Shown here: positions 17,312 through 28,562 of the stretch, one piece after another
Position numbering within the stretch: position 1 is the first letter of the stretch
Layout of the letters: every line of letters starts with the position of its first letter
Origin: Egicoccus sp. AB-alg2
GTDB taxonomy: Bacteria > Actinomycetota > Nitriliruptoria > Nitriliruptorales > Nitriliruptoraceae
Assembly (NCBI RefSeq): GCF_041821065.1
Contig: NZ_JBGUAX010000006.1
Location: 186,001 to 250,000 of the forward strand
Reading direction: 5' to 3'
DNA: 64,000 nucleotides
The notes under the pieces: model-generated
What the model was told of the DNA's origin: nothing
Databases searched by the model: none
Seen by the model: only the letters and a program-made list of their open reading frames with translations
Position numbers and translations under genes: made by a program

Positions 17312-19012
17312 TTGCGACTGGAACGATTCACGGTAAACAACTACCGCAGCATCACAGAAGCAGAGAAACTCGACCTTTCCGAGTACACAGTCCTCATTGG
17401 ACCAAACAACGAGGGAAAGTCCAACATTCTGAGAGCGCTCGTCATGGGGATGTCGATCCTAGAGCGGGCGGGCGTGCGTGGTTGGACATTGGGCAACCAG
17501 TCACGGCTGCTTCTGAATCATACCTACTCCTGGGAAGACGACTACCCAAAGTCACTCCAGAAACGCAAAGCTCAAGGGCGGACGACACTCCGTTATGACT
17601 TTCGCCTTGATGATGACGAAATTCTATCGTTTTGGGACGAGGTAGGCAGCCGAATAAATGGCGAGCTCCCAATCGAAATCCAATTGGGCAAGGAACAATC
17701 ATACTTCCGCATTCCCAAAAAGGGACCCGGCGGAGAGGCATTAACAGCTAAGCGGAATGCGATCGCTGGGTTCATTGGTCGTCGGTTATCCGTCGCATAT
17801 GTCCAAGCTCAGCGAAGTGCCGCTGACAGCCAAAGAGAAGTAGACCGATTGGTGCGTCGTGCCCTCGATGACTTACAAAGCCGCGCCGACTACAGAGAAG
17901 CCCTAGAACTGATCGAGTCCCTCCAGGAACCAATCCTAAGCAAGTTGGCGGCTTCCCTCGAGGAGACGCTCTCCCTGTTTCTTCCCGACGTTAAACGGGT
18001 TTCTATCCGTTTGGATGAAGAAGATCGCCGCCGGCCCATCCGCAGCAAGATCATCATCGACGATGGCGATGAGACGCCATTGGCGGCCAAGGGCGATGGC
18101 ATTCAGAGCCTTAGCACTGTCGCCTTGGTGAAAGATGTCGCCGAGCGACTTCGCCTTAGCAATGACATTGTGCTTGCCATCGAGGAGCCGGAAGCACATC
18201 TGCACCCAGGTGCGATTCACCAACTTCGCGCAGTCGTTGAAGACATCGCAACTACGCAACAGGTCATAGTATCGACGCACAGCCCTCTCTTTGTGAACCG
18301 CAATACATTGGGCAGTAACGTCTTAGTTAGAGACAACCGGGCACGTACCGCCGAGTCGGTACAAGAAATTCGAGAGATTCTGGGAGTACGGACGTCGGAT
18401 AACCTACACTCGGCCGCCGTGGCAGTAATCGTCGAGGGTGCTTCCGATCAGCGGATACTTCAAGCGATTATTCCTACACTCTCTCAGAGTTGCGCTCGTG
18501 CCCTTGGGTCTGGAGAGATGGGCATCCAGGCCCTACACGGCGGCACAAACCTCTCCTATCGGCTCGGCGAACTTGAGTCTGGGCTCTGCATTCCACACGC
18601 ATTTCTCGACGACGATCAATCGGGGAGGACTGCGGTCACGAGAGCGCTGGATCTCGGTTTGATCCGCGACAGGGACTACAACCTCGCATCGCGTCAGGGC
18701 TACCGTGATTCAGAGATTGAGGATCTTCTGTCAGTCGATGTATACGCCGATCACGTCAGGCGCGAGTTTGGCGTGAACCTCAGAGATAGGTCGTTTACTA
18801 GCGCTCGAAGCAAGTGGTCAGAACGCGTAGAACGGTCTTTCTCGCGAGCGGGCAAGCTCTTCGACGATGCCGCGATGCAGCGGATCAAGACCCTCGTCGC
18901 CACGTCAGTCGAGCAGAATCCGGAAGGGGCACTCCTTGAACCATCGCTTGGCGTTCTACAAGGACTCGTCGATGCGTTAGAGGTGAAGCTCGGTGGCGTG
19001 ACTAGCACGTGA
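17312..19012 (+). CDS. OLD-family ATP-dependent nuclease (AAA ATPase plus TOPRIM)
   Basis: 566 residues if TTG 17312 is used (AGGGG seven bases upstream, TATTCT at 17276 as a possible -10); the longer frame to 17150 is unsupported. Domain order is an ABC-like ATPase and then a TOPRIM nuclease. Walker A is GPNNEGKS (30-37) and Walker B is VLAIEEPEAHLHPG near 287. The TOPRIM Glu is in VIVEGASDQ near 372 and the Asp cluster FLDDDQSGR near 431. OLD nucleases act in phage defence, alone (class 1) or with a UvrD-like helicase (class 2, Gabija); no such partner is present. Base composition drops to roughly half GC here, far below its neighbours, a strong sign of recent transfer. Its stop overlaps the next GTG. 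Confidence 0.85.
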   Translation: MRLERFTVNNYRSITEAEKLDLSEYTVLIGPNNEGKSNILRALVMGMSILERAGVRGWTLGNQSRLLLNHTYSWEDDYPKSLQKRKAQGRTTLRYDFRLDDDEILSFWDEVGSRINGELPIEIQLGKEQSYFRIPKKGPGGEALTAKRNAIAGFIGRRLSVAYVQAQRSAADSQREVDRLVRRALDDLQSRADYREALELIESLQEPILSKLAASLEETLSLFLPDVKRVSIRLDEEDRRRPIRSKIIIDDGDETPLAAKGDGIQSLSTVALVKDVAERLRLSNDIVLAIEEPEAHLHPGAIHQLRAVVEDIATTQQVIVSTHSPLFVNRNTLGSNVLVRDNRARTAESVQEIREILGVRTSDNLHSAAVAVIVEGASDQRILQAIIPTLSQSCARALGSGEMGIQALHGGTNLSYRLGELESGLCIPHAFLDDDQSGRTAVTRALDLGLIRDRDYNLASRQGYRDSEIEDLLSVDVYADHVRREFGVNLRDRSFTSARSKWSERVERSFSRAGKLFDDAAMQRIKTLVATSVEQNPEGALLEPSLGVLQGLVDALEVKLGGVTST

Positions 19013-19653
19013 CCTCATCATTACCCACACCGCGCAGATCAGTAATCGATAGCGTTCGTCGGCAGACCGTCGTCTCGGTGCGCCGTCGTTCGGGCGATCA
19101 GCAGTTGCCTGCGCGAGCCGATAACGTTCTTGGGTGCGGTGGCGGGTTGGGAGCGAGTGTGGGCTATCGCCAAACGGACTCCGACGGACACGGCGCCCCC
19201 AGCTTGGCTTCGAACTCGCTGCCAGCCTCATCCGACGCTGTCCGGCGCCGCTTCCAACGGCAGCGAAGGGCGAGCACGAAGCCGGAGATGCTGATCCGGA
19301 GGAAGCTGCACCGCAGGGGATGGCGATATCGCGTCGACACTGCGCCACTCGCGACCTATCGGCGACGGCGCGCTGACATCGTGTTCACACGGCTTCGCGT
19401 CGCCGTCTTCGTCGATGGCTGCTTCTGGCACTCCTGCCCCGACCACGCGACGCGTCCCAAGGCGAACGCCGAGTGGTGGCGTGCGAAGCTGCAGGCGAAC
19501 GTTGAGAGGGATCGCGACACCGACGCACGCCTCCGGGAAGCGGGCTGGGAGGTCGTGCGAATCTGGGAGCACGAGCCCGCGGAAGATGCCGTCGAGCGCA
19601 TCGAGCGCATCCTGATCGCGCGTCGGGATCAGTCGTCTTCGGGGGCCACGTAA
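19009..19653 (+). CDS. vsr: Vsr very-short-patch-repair endonuclease
   Basis: 214 residues from GTG 19009 (GTGA overlap with the OLD gene). The Vsr domain fills residues 75-205: FQRQRRASTKPEMLIRRKLH, the metal Asp of RADIVF, the intercalating/zinc loop VFVDGCFWHSCPDH, and NAEWWRAKL. It nicks T:G mismatches left by deamination of 5-methylcytosine, matching the cytosine methyltransferase encoded nearby. The first 65 residues are low-complexity and unlike the family, so TTG 19204 may be the real start. The 3' end overlaps the convergent nuclease gene by 25 bp. Confidence 0.85.
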   Translation: MTSSLPTPRRSVIDSVRRQTVVSVRRRSGDQQLPARADNVLGCGGGLGASVGYRQTDSDGHGAPSLASNSLPASSDAVRRRFQRQRRASTKPEMLIRRKLHRRGWRYRVDTAPLATYRRRRADIVFTRLRVAVFVDGCFWHSCPDHATRPKANAEWWRAKLQANVERDRDTDARLREAGWEVVRIWEHEPAEDAVERIERILIARRDQSSSGAT

Positions 19654-20408
19654 TCGATGGACTTCCCAGCCGCTTCGTAACGCTGGACGGCCCATCGGTC
19701 GACGACTTTTCCCAGAGTCAACGTGGTCTCAACACGTGGGCGTCCGCGATGCGGCGGAGCGTCATGGACATCAAGGAATCGAACGGCGCCCCGTTGAGCC
19801 TCGTCCTCGGGGTCGCCGGGGACGTAGAGCGCGATAGCCGCCGCATCGCATCGGGCCAGCTGGCTCGGCAGCGTGGGATCGAGGCGCCCAGTACGCGCAC
19901 GCAGGTGCGCGACCGCGCGGGCGAAGGACGAGGCGCCGCTCTTCTTGTCTTGCGTGCTCGCCAGCGGCAGGAAAAAGAGACCGACGAGGAATGCCTGCGG
20001 CTGGTAGCCGTGGATTGCGCTGACCTCGGCCTGGAGCTCGTAGGTTCGCCCCGTGAGGTTCTTGTCGAAGTTTCCGCTCGTGGCATCGCGAAAGTTCATG
20101 CCCTTGAGGCTGACTCCGAGCTGCAAGCCGGTGGCGAGTGTCGACGCGATCACGTCGACGCGCTTCTGGTCGCCTCCGGCGACGAAGGTCAGCGACTCCC
20201 GACCGCTGCCGTCGGGGTTCGGTCGAACCTCGAACTTGCTCCAGACGGGGTGTCGTGCCACCGACTTGGCGACCATCACCGCACAGGCGTCGGCAAACCG
20301 GTTGCTCCAGTTGTTCTTGTCCGCGCGTGTGCCGTCGAAAGGCCGCTCTCCGGCGGCGTCCAAGGCCGCCACCATGTCCGGCGACGGTTCGAGCTCCGCC
20401 CACTTCAC
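19629..20408 (-). CDS. Candidate type II restriction endonuclease, partner of the C5 methyltransferase
   Basis: 259 residues from GTG 20408 (AGGGG before it); GTG 20456, inside the methyltransferase end, is an alternative. I do not recognise a named enzyme. A possible PD-(D/E)XK core is KRVDVIASTL followed by LQLGVSLKGMNF: Asp, then Ser-Leu-Lys in place of Glu-x-Lys. The segment NFDKNLTGRTYELQAEV follows. An N-terminal DKNNWSNRFADACAVMVA helix is conserved-looking. Position directly after a C5-methyltransferase and opposite vsr is the classical layout of a restriction-modification system. The missing Glu means catalysis is unproven; another residue may replace it. Confidence 0.5.
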   Translation of the reverse strand: MKWAELEPSPDMVAALDAAGERPFDGTRADKNNWSNRFADACAVMVAKSVARHPVWSKFEVRPNPDGSGRESLTFVAGGDQKRVDVIASTLATGLQLGVSLKGMNFRDATSGNFDKNLTGRTYELQAEVSAIHGYQPQAFLVGLFFLPLASTQDKKSGASSFARAVAHLRARTGRLDPTLPSQLARCDAAAIALYVPGDPEDEAQRGAVRFLDVHDAPPHRGRPRVETTLTLGKVVDRWAVQRYEAAGKSIDYVAPEDD

Positions 20409-20436
20409 AATGCGCCCCTGTCCATGGGCGCGAAGC

Positions 20437-21606
20437 CTAGGCGGACCGCGTGTCACCCGTCAGGGGCAGCGACGGATCGAGCGCGTCGACGTGCCTCTTC
20501 GCATCGAGGACGAAATCCTCGACGAACCGCAGCCGGCTCCGCGCTGCGCGGTTCAGGAAGCCCATGGTGGCCCGGCGACTGAGTGGCGGGGCGGCCTCCA
20601 GATCGACGAGATCCGCCAGGTGCGTGTAGGGCCGGCGGACCGGCCAGGTCGACACGTTCATCTGGAAGGTCTCGCCGTCCGCGCCCCACGCGGCCGCCGG
20701 CCAGCGGACCTCGCTGCGTGGATTCGATGCCTCGGCAAGCCACTCCCCGGGCGTCTCGAGCCGGCTGGCCAGCCAGTCCGCCACGACAGTCGTAACCGCA
20801 TTGCCGACGAGCTTCCACCGCGGACCGTTCTTCGTGCCTGAGGCGACCGCCTGCGTCCAGCCCCGTGGAAAGCCCTGCAACTGCTCAGCTTCCTCGATGC
20901 TTGGAACTACAAGCCGGCGTCCCTCCGGATTGGCTGGCGCCCAAATCGCCGGCGGTGAAGCGATGCCGACGCCCGAACCACCCTTGAGCGGCGGCACGGC
21001 GTCGGGAGCCCATCCCAGCCCGCCGAGTCCCTCCGTCCAGTAGAAGCCGACGGCATCATCCCGGTAGTAGTCGTCCCCCGGCTCGCCAGCGTCGTCGGCG
21101 AACAGAACGCTCCTGGGATCCTCGGTGCGAGAAGCCACGAACAGGACTCGGTGGCGGCGCTGCGGAACCCCGCCGAAGCGGGAGTCGACGAGCCGGTAGG
21201 CCCACCGGAACCCGAGCCGCTCCAACTCGCCCGTGAGGAACCGCATGGCCTCACCCTTGTCGAGCCAGAGCATGTTGCGGACGTTCTCGAGCACCAGCCA
21301 GGTCGCGTCAGACTGGTCGAGCAGACGGAAGACCTCGCGCACGACGCCGGAGTGCTCGCCGTGAATACCTGCGGTGCGCCCGGCCTGTGAGAGGTCGGTG
21401 CACGGGAAGCCGGCGTTAACGACATCGACCGACGGGAGCGACTTGATGTCGCGAACGTCACCGACAAGGGGCACCCCTGGGAAGCGGTCGGCCAACACCT
21501 TCTGCGACGGCTCCCACGAGTCCGCCAGGAGTGTCGTCTCGTGGCCACGCTCATGGAAGGGCAGCTCAATGCCGCCGATCCCTGCAAACAGCCCTGCTAC
21601 ACGCAT
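20437..21606 (-). CDS. DNA (cytosine-5-)-methyltransferase
   Basis: 389 residues. The C5-methyltransferase motifs are in normal order. Motif I is FAGIGG (7-12) for SAM, motif IV is GFPCTDLS with catalytic Cys69, and motif VI is ENV (107-109). Motif VIII is QRRHR (149-153), and motif X is GNAV near 272. The target-recognition region between VIII and IX is short. An additional C-terminal tail of about 100 residues follows motif X, which is unusual. It protects the host sites cut by the adjacent nuclease; the Vsr gene would repair deaminated methyl-C. The recognition sequence cannot be read from the protein. Confidence 0.9.
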   Translation of the reverse strand: MRVAGLFAGIGGIELPFHERGHETTLLADSWEPSQKVLADRFPGVPLVGDVRDIKSLPSVDVVNAGFPCTDLSQAGRTAGIHGEHSGVVREVFRLLDQSDATWLVLENVRNMLWLDKGEAMRFLTGELERLGFRWAYRLVDSRFGGVPQRRHRVLFVASRTEDPRSVLFADDAGEPGDDYYRDDAVGFYWTEGLGGLGWAPDAVPPLKGGSGVGIASPPAIWAPANPEGRRLVVPSIEEAEQLQGFPRGWTQAVASGTKNGPRWKLVGNAVTTVVADWLASRLETPGEWLAEASNPRSEVRWPAAAWGADGETFQMNVSTWPVRRPYTHLADLVDLEAAPPLSRRATMGFLNRAARSRLRFVEDFVLDAKRHVDALDPSLPLTGDTRSA

Positions 21607-21758
21607 GCTCGTACCCCGTGATCGTCGGATGCAGCGGGGGGCGTGGGCTCGCGGCCGACCATGTTGGGCGGGACCTCCGCACTGGCTGGGCCAGTGGAGC
21701 GACAGGGTGCGACATCGCCGCTCTCGACCTCACCGTTCCTGTGGAAGAGGACGCCGGA

Positions 21759-21778
21759 GGCGCTTCCGCGGAAGCGCC
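21759..21778. terminator. Palindrome, candidate terminator after nrdJ
   Basis: GGCGCTTCCG-CGGAAGCGCC is a perfect 20-bp palindrome about 21 bases after the nrdJ stop (minus strand). It can form a stem of eight or nine pairs. No clear T-run follows, as is common in high-GC genomes. The rest of the 193-bp gap 21607-21799 shows nothing else. Confidence 0.4.
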
Positions 21779-21799
21779 CCCGGCCAGACATCGTTCGAC

Positions 21800-24604
<2,805 letters not shown>

Positions 24605-24781
24605 CGGGCGTGCTCCTTCTCTTGCGGTTCGGACCCCAGCATCCCCCGGGGCTGTGACGTGTCGTCGAGGTCCGGCCTTGCGTGTCTGGACGGTGGAACT
24701 ACACGCGTGTGACCGAGGGCTCACTGAAGCGTCCGAGGCGACCGTACGCAAGCAACTCGACCTCGCGCCCGACATCGGAAT

Positions 24782-24836
24782 ACACAACCGATAGTGGCCC
24801 TAGTGGGAACGCCACCACAAGATGTGGTGTTCCCAC
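24782..24836 (-). promoter_or_regulatory. Two NrdR-type boxes over a possible nrdJ promoter
   Basis: Box 1 is ACACAACCGATAGTGG (24782-24797). Box 2 is the perfect palindrome CACCACA-AGA-TGTGGTG (24813-24829), itself nested in GTGGGAAC/GTTCCCAC (24803-24810 and 24829-24836). The boxes are about 32 bp apart, three helical turns, as known for NrdR. On the minus strand TTGTGG-N18-CACTAT could be the promoter within them. The start codon is about 180 bp downstream. The remaining gap 24605-25104 holds a long leader and one DnaA-like TTGTCCACA (24885), with no gene that I recognise. Confidence 0.6.
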
Positions 24837-25104
24837 AGGGAGTGCGTCGGTCGGTCCCAAGGTTTCGCACAGCCAGCGCCGCGGTTGTCCACAGGCCCGT
24901 CCACCGCTTGCCGTCGTTGCACAGCGCGCAGGACGCGCGCGCCGTCCGCCGGGTCGGACGAGGCGGTGTCGGCCCGCGCCGTCGCTGCGCAGGCTGTGAT
25001 GACGCGGCCCCCGCGGACCGTCCGGACCCGTACCGCGGTGCGACGCGCCGACCGTTCGCCGTCCCGTCCGCCGCCCGCTGCTCCGCTCGACGCGAGGGCT
25101 CGCC

Positions 25105-25635
25105 ATGACGACCACCCCGGACGCCGCGGACTCGTCCTCCCCCTCGCCGGACAAGGCCGATCCGCTCACGCCCGAGCAGCACCTCCACCTCGCCGTCGCC
25201 CTGTTCAACCGGGCCTGGGAGCTGCTGGAGACCCCCGGCCGCGGCCCCGACGCGGACGACGAGATGCTGCACACCGCCCACGCCTCGCGGCTGCACTGGG
25301 CGGCCGCCGGCGGTGACGCGATGCGCCTGGCGACCGGCGAGTGGCAGTGCTCGCGGGTCTATGCCGAACTCGGCCGCGCCGAGCCCGCGACGTGGCACGC
25401 CCGCCGCACGCTGGCGATCTGCCTCGCCAACGGCCTCGGCGGCTTCCTCGAGGGTGCGGCGCACGAGGCGGTCGCCCGGGCAGGCCTGCTCGCCGGTGAC
25501 CTCGACACCGTGCGCGTGCACCTCGGCCAGGCCCGGGCCATCGCCGCCGAGGTCGAGGACGACGAGGACCGCGCGATCCTGGAGTCCGACCTCGACGAGC
25601 TCGACGTCGAGGTGGCACGCCGCGACACGGACTGA
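25105..25635 (+). CDS. Hypothetical helical (TPR-like) protein
   Basis: 176 residues, not recognised as a named family. After an acidic Ser/Pro/Asp-rich start (residues 1-22) it is all helix with Ala/Leu-rich repeats. HLHLAVALFNRAWELLE, GEWQCSRVYAELGRAEPATWHARRTLAICLANGL and HEAVARAGLLAGDLDTVRVHLGQARAIAAEVED read like tetratricopeptide pairs. A scaffold or binding role is likely; there is no catalytic motif or signal peptide. It is a single gene divergent from nrdJ. Confidence 0.6.
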   Translation: MTTTPDAADSSSPSPDKADPLTPEQHLHLAVALFNRAWELLETPGRGPDADDEMLHTAHASRLHWAAAGGDAMRLATGEWQCSRVYAELGRAEPATWHARRTLAICLANGLGGFLEGAAHEAVARAGLLAGDLDTVRVHLGQARAIAAEVEDDEDRAILESDLDELDVEVARRDTD

Positions 25636-25718
25636 CGCCGGGGCCGCACCGCAGCACGGACGGGCGCGGGGCCGCACCCGCCCGGCCCCGCAACGTCGCA
25701 ATTTCGCGGTTCGCAGCC

Positions 25719-27080
25719 TCAGTCGTCCAGGCGCCGCCACGTGACCAGCAGGCCGTCGCCGAGGCGGGCCGCGGCCGCGCAGTAGTCGTGCTCCTCCTCG
25801 GTGCCGTCGACCAACTCCTGGGCGGTCACCCGGTCGAGGTGGACCGTGCGCCCGGTCTCCAGCACGTCGAGGAAGGTGGTGAACAGCACGCGGCTGGCCG
25901 TGCGCGGATACAGCTCCAGCACGGTGTGCCCGACGATCTGGTCGGCCGGCGCGGTCTCGCCCTCGCACGCCGTGCGGTTGAGGAAGGCGATCGTGAAGTC
26001 GACGACCGTGCCGCGCTGGTCGCGGACCGGGAACAGCACGAACAGCGGGACCACCACCGCGTCCAGGGCCGCGCGGAACCAGCGCGTGTGCAGCACGTCG
26101 ACGGCGACCTGGGGCAGCTCGGCGTCGTCACCGCGCAGCAGCCGCAGGAACGGTCCCACGGTCTGGTCGGCGACCTCGACCAGGCGGGCGGCGTCGCCCT
26201 CGTCGAAGCGGCGCGGCTCGAGCCACGACATGCCGAGCACCCCGACGGTGCGGTCTCCGACCTTCAACGGGACGCTGGCCTGCGCCTCGAAGACGCGCGG
26301 CATGCTCCGGCTGAGCGGGAACCGCTCCGCGCGGGTGTTGAAGTCCTCCAGCAGCACCGGCGTGTGCGTGCGGGCGGCGGCGACCAGCGGCACGTCGACC
26401 GACGGCGGGATGCGGTGCCAGGCCGACATCATCTGCTGGTCGTAGCCGGTGCCGGCGATCAGCCGCACGGCACCGTCGGGCTCGATGGCCGCCAGCAGCA
26501 CCGCGTTCGGTGCCAGTTGCGCGGCCGCCTCGTAGGCGACGATGTGCACCAGCTCGTCGAGGTCCAGCGCCGCCTCCAGCGCCACCCCGGCCAAGCGGCG
26601 GTCCGCGTCGCGGGCGTCCAGCGGCTCGCCCTGCGGCGCCGCGTCTTCGAGGAGATCGAGGTCGAACTCGCCGCCCGTCGCCACCGGATGGCGGGCCGTG
26701 ATGGTCGCGGCGACGACCGCCGCCGCCACCCGGATCAGCTTCTGGTTGGAACGTTGCGAGTGGTCGACCAGCCGCTCGAACGCCTGGTCCGGCGTGCAGC
26801 CGTTGCGGGCCATCAGCACGCCCTTGGCCTGCTCGATCACGGCCCGGTGCCGCAGGGCGGTGCGAAGCCCGTCGTTGTCGGCACGCAGGCGGGCGACGGT
26901 GCGCTCCAGCGCCTGCAGGCCGACGGCCGGGACACCCTCGGCGTCGACGTCCTCGGCCACGCACCCCGGGTCCGTGGGCAGCCCGTCACCGACCTCGACG
27001 TCGGGCGCCGGCGGCGACGCCTGGACCCCATTGGGCGCCGTGTCGACGGTCGCCTCCGAGGGCGTGGCGCTCTGCCTCAT
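25719..27080 (-). CDS. ANTAR-GAF-PAS signalling protein
   Basis: 453 residues from ATG 27080 (GGAGGGG upstream). An Ala/Pro-rich start is followed by a short coiled coil (LERTVARLRADNDGLRTAL). An ANTAR RNA-binding domain follows (HRAVIEQAKGVLMARNGCTPDQAFERLVDHSQ, about 75-130). Next come a GAF sensor (about 155-310) and a PAS-like C-terminal domain (about 325-450). ANTAR proteins bind paired hairpins in leaders to prevent termination; the GAF and PAS domains would sense a small molecule or redox state. ANTAR normally lies at the C-terminus, so this order is unusual. It is monocistronic. Confidence 0.75.
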   Translation of the reverse strand: MRQSATPSEATVDTAPNGVQASPPAPDVEVGDGLPTDPGCVAEDVDAEGVPAVGLQALERTVARLRADNDGLRTALRHRAVIEQAKGVLMARNGCTPDQAFERLVDHSQRSNQKLIRVAAAVVAATITARHPVATGGEFDLDLLEDAAPQGEPLDARDADRRLAGVALEAALDLDELVHIVAYEAAAQLAPNAVLLAAIEPDGAVRLIAGTGYDQQMMSAWHRIPPSVDVPLVAAARTHTPVLLEDFNTRAERFPLSRSMPRVFEAQASVPLKVGDRTVGVLGMSWLEPRRFDEGDAARLVEVADQTVGPFLRLLRGDDAELPQVAVDVLHTRWFRAALDAVVVPLFVLFPVRDQRGTVVDFTIAFLNRTACEGETAPADQIVGHTVLELYPRTASRVLFTTFLDVLETGRTVHLDRVTAQELVDGTEEEHDYCAAAARLGDGLLVTWRRLDD

Positions 27081-27261
27081 CGCGCTGCGAACCCCTCCAG
27101 GTCCTGCGACGCGTCCGCACACGCCGCCGGTCGGGCGCGGAGCATAGGCCCGCACCCCGAGCGCTGGTCAATCGTCCAGCGGCGGGTGGGCGGTCAGTGA
27201 GCGTGTCTCGCCGGTCCGCGCGCCTAGTCTTCGCCTCCCGCCTCACCCTGCAGGGACCGCC

Positions 27262-28485
27262 GTGACCGACGACGCCCACTCCCAGGCGCGGCCGCCGTCG
27301 GACGCGGCCTCGCCGCCCGAGCGCGACCGGGTCCCGTCCTGGCTGCTGACCGTCTCCGCCTGGGGCTGGCGGCTGCTGATCCTGTTGGTCGGCGCGGCCG
27401 CGATCCTCTACGTGCTGACCACGCTGGCCCTGGTCACGCTGCCGGTCATCATCGCGCTCATCCTGGCGACGCTGTGCGTCCAACCGGCGCGCGCGTTGGA
27501 ACGGCGCGGGCTGCCCCGGGCCGGTGCCGCCCTCGTCGTGGTCGGCGGCGCACTGCTCGCCATCGTCGCCCTGATCGCCGCGCTGACGCCGCCGTTCGTC
27601 ACGCAGGTGCAGGAGCTGCGCCCGACCGTGCTGGAAGCGGTCGACACGCTGTTCGAACTGCTCGAGACCAGTCCGCTGGGCTGGGACCGCGACGAGGTGG
27701 TCGGGTTCATCCAGCAGGGCACCGAGGCGCTGCAGGAGCGTGGCGGCGAGGTCGCCGGACAGGTACTGACCGGTGCGGCGGCGATCGTGCAGGGCGTCGC
27801 CGCGCTGGTGCTGGCCCTCGTCCTGCTGTTCTTCTTCGTCAAGGACGGCGAGCAGATCGTCGCGTGGGTCATCGCCCGCAGTCCGGCCGACCACCGCGAC
27901 ACCGTCCGCGCGGTCGGTCGCCGGGCGTGGGCGGCGCTGTCCGGGTTCGTGCGCGGCACGGCCGCGGTCGCACTCATCGACGCGGTCGGCATCGGTGTCG
28001 GTCTCGCGATCGTGGGCGTGCCCCTGGTGCTGCCGATCGCGGTGTTGGTGTTCCTCGGCGGGTTCATCCCCGTGATCGGCGCGTTCCTGACCGGTCTCCT
28101 GGCCGTGCTGGTGGCGCTGGCCGCCGGCGGGGTGCAGCAGGCCCTGATCGTGCTGGCCATCGTCGTGGCCGTGCAGCAGATCGAATCCAATGTCCTGCAA
28201 CCGGTCATCATGCGCCGGGCCGTGTCCCTGCACCCGGTCGTGATCCTGGGGGCCCTGACCGCCGGCGCGGCGCTGATCGGCGTCATCGGGGCCTTCCTCG
28301 CCGTGCCGATCGCGGCCGTGCTGTCCGCCGTCGGCAACGAACTGCGCCTGCGCGCCGAGGCCGCCGCGGAGGTGGACCCGGCCTCGGACGCGGCACCGGA
28401 CGCGGCGGCGGGTGCGGACACCGAACCGCCGGGTGACGCGCCGCTGGGCCCGACCGACGCCCCCGTCCCCACCGACGAGCTGTAG
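27262..28485 (+). CDS. AI-2E/PerM-family membrane transporter
   Basis: 407 residues from GTG 27262. About eight membrane segments are visible, with the family's long extracytoplasmic stretch (VTQVQELRPTVLEAVDTLFELLE) after the third and the conserved FFVKDGEQI and FIPVIGAFLTGLLAVLVAL segments. The C-terminal 50 residues are acidic and Pro/Ala-rich, probably cytoplasmic and disordered. Members export autoinducer-2 or act as antiporters and permeases; the substrate is unknown. It is a single gene. Confidence 0.85.
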   Translation: MTDDAHSQARPPSDAASPPERDRVPSWLLTVSAWGWRLLILLVGAAAILYVLTTLALVTLPVIIALILATLCVQPARALERRGLPRAGAALVVVGGALLAIVALIAALTPPFVTQVQELRPTVLEAVDTLFELLETSPLGWDRDEVVGFIQQGTEALQERGGEVAGQVLTGAAAIVQGVAALVLALVLLFFFVKDGEQIVAWVIARSPADHRDTVRAVGRRAWAALSGFVRGTAAVALIDAVGIGVGLAIVGVPLVLPIAVLVFLGGFIPVIGAFLTGLLAVLVALAAGGVQQALIVLAIVVAVQQIESNVLQPVIMRRAVSLHPVVILGALTAGAALIGVIGAFLAVPIAAVLSAVGNELRLRAEAAAEVDPASDAAPDAAAGADTEPPGDAPLGPTDAPVPTDEL

Positions 28486-28562
28486 GGGCATGACGTGCCG
28501 TCAGATGGAACGAAGATGACGGCCGAGTCGACGAGGCGGCGGCGCACCCCGGCCGCCTGGAC

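Noticed and set aside
17312-19012. Gabija (GajA-GajB) system
   Set aside because: The OLD nuclease fits GajA in domain order, but no UvrD-like helicase is adjacent, and the helicase remnant nearby is of the DUF3427 type on the other strand.
24605-24830. Cobalamin riboswitch before nrdJ
   Set aside because: A B12-dependent enzyme makes it attractive, but no B12-box-like sequence is recognisable in the leader; NrdR boxes explain the region better.
24885-24893. DnaA box TTGTCCACA, possible replication origin
   Set aside because: Only one copy, no dnaA or dnaN nearby and no AT-rich unwinding region.
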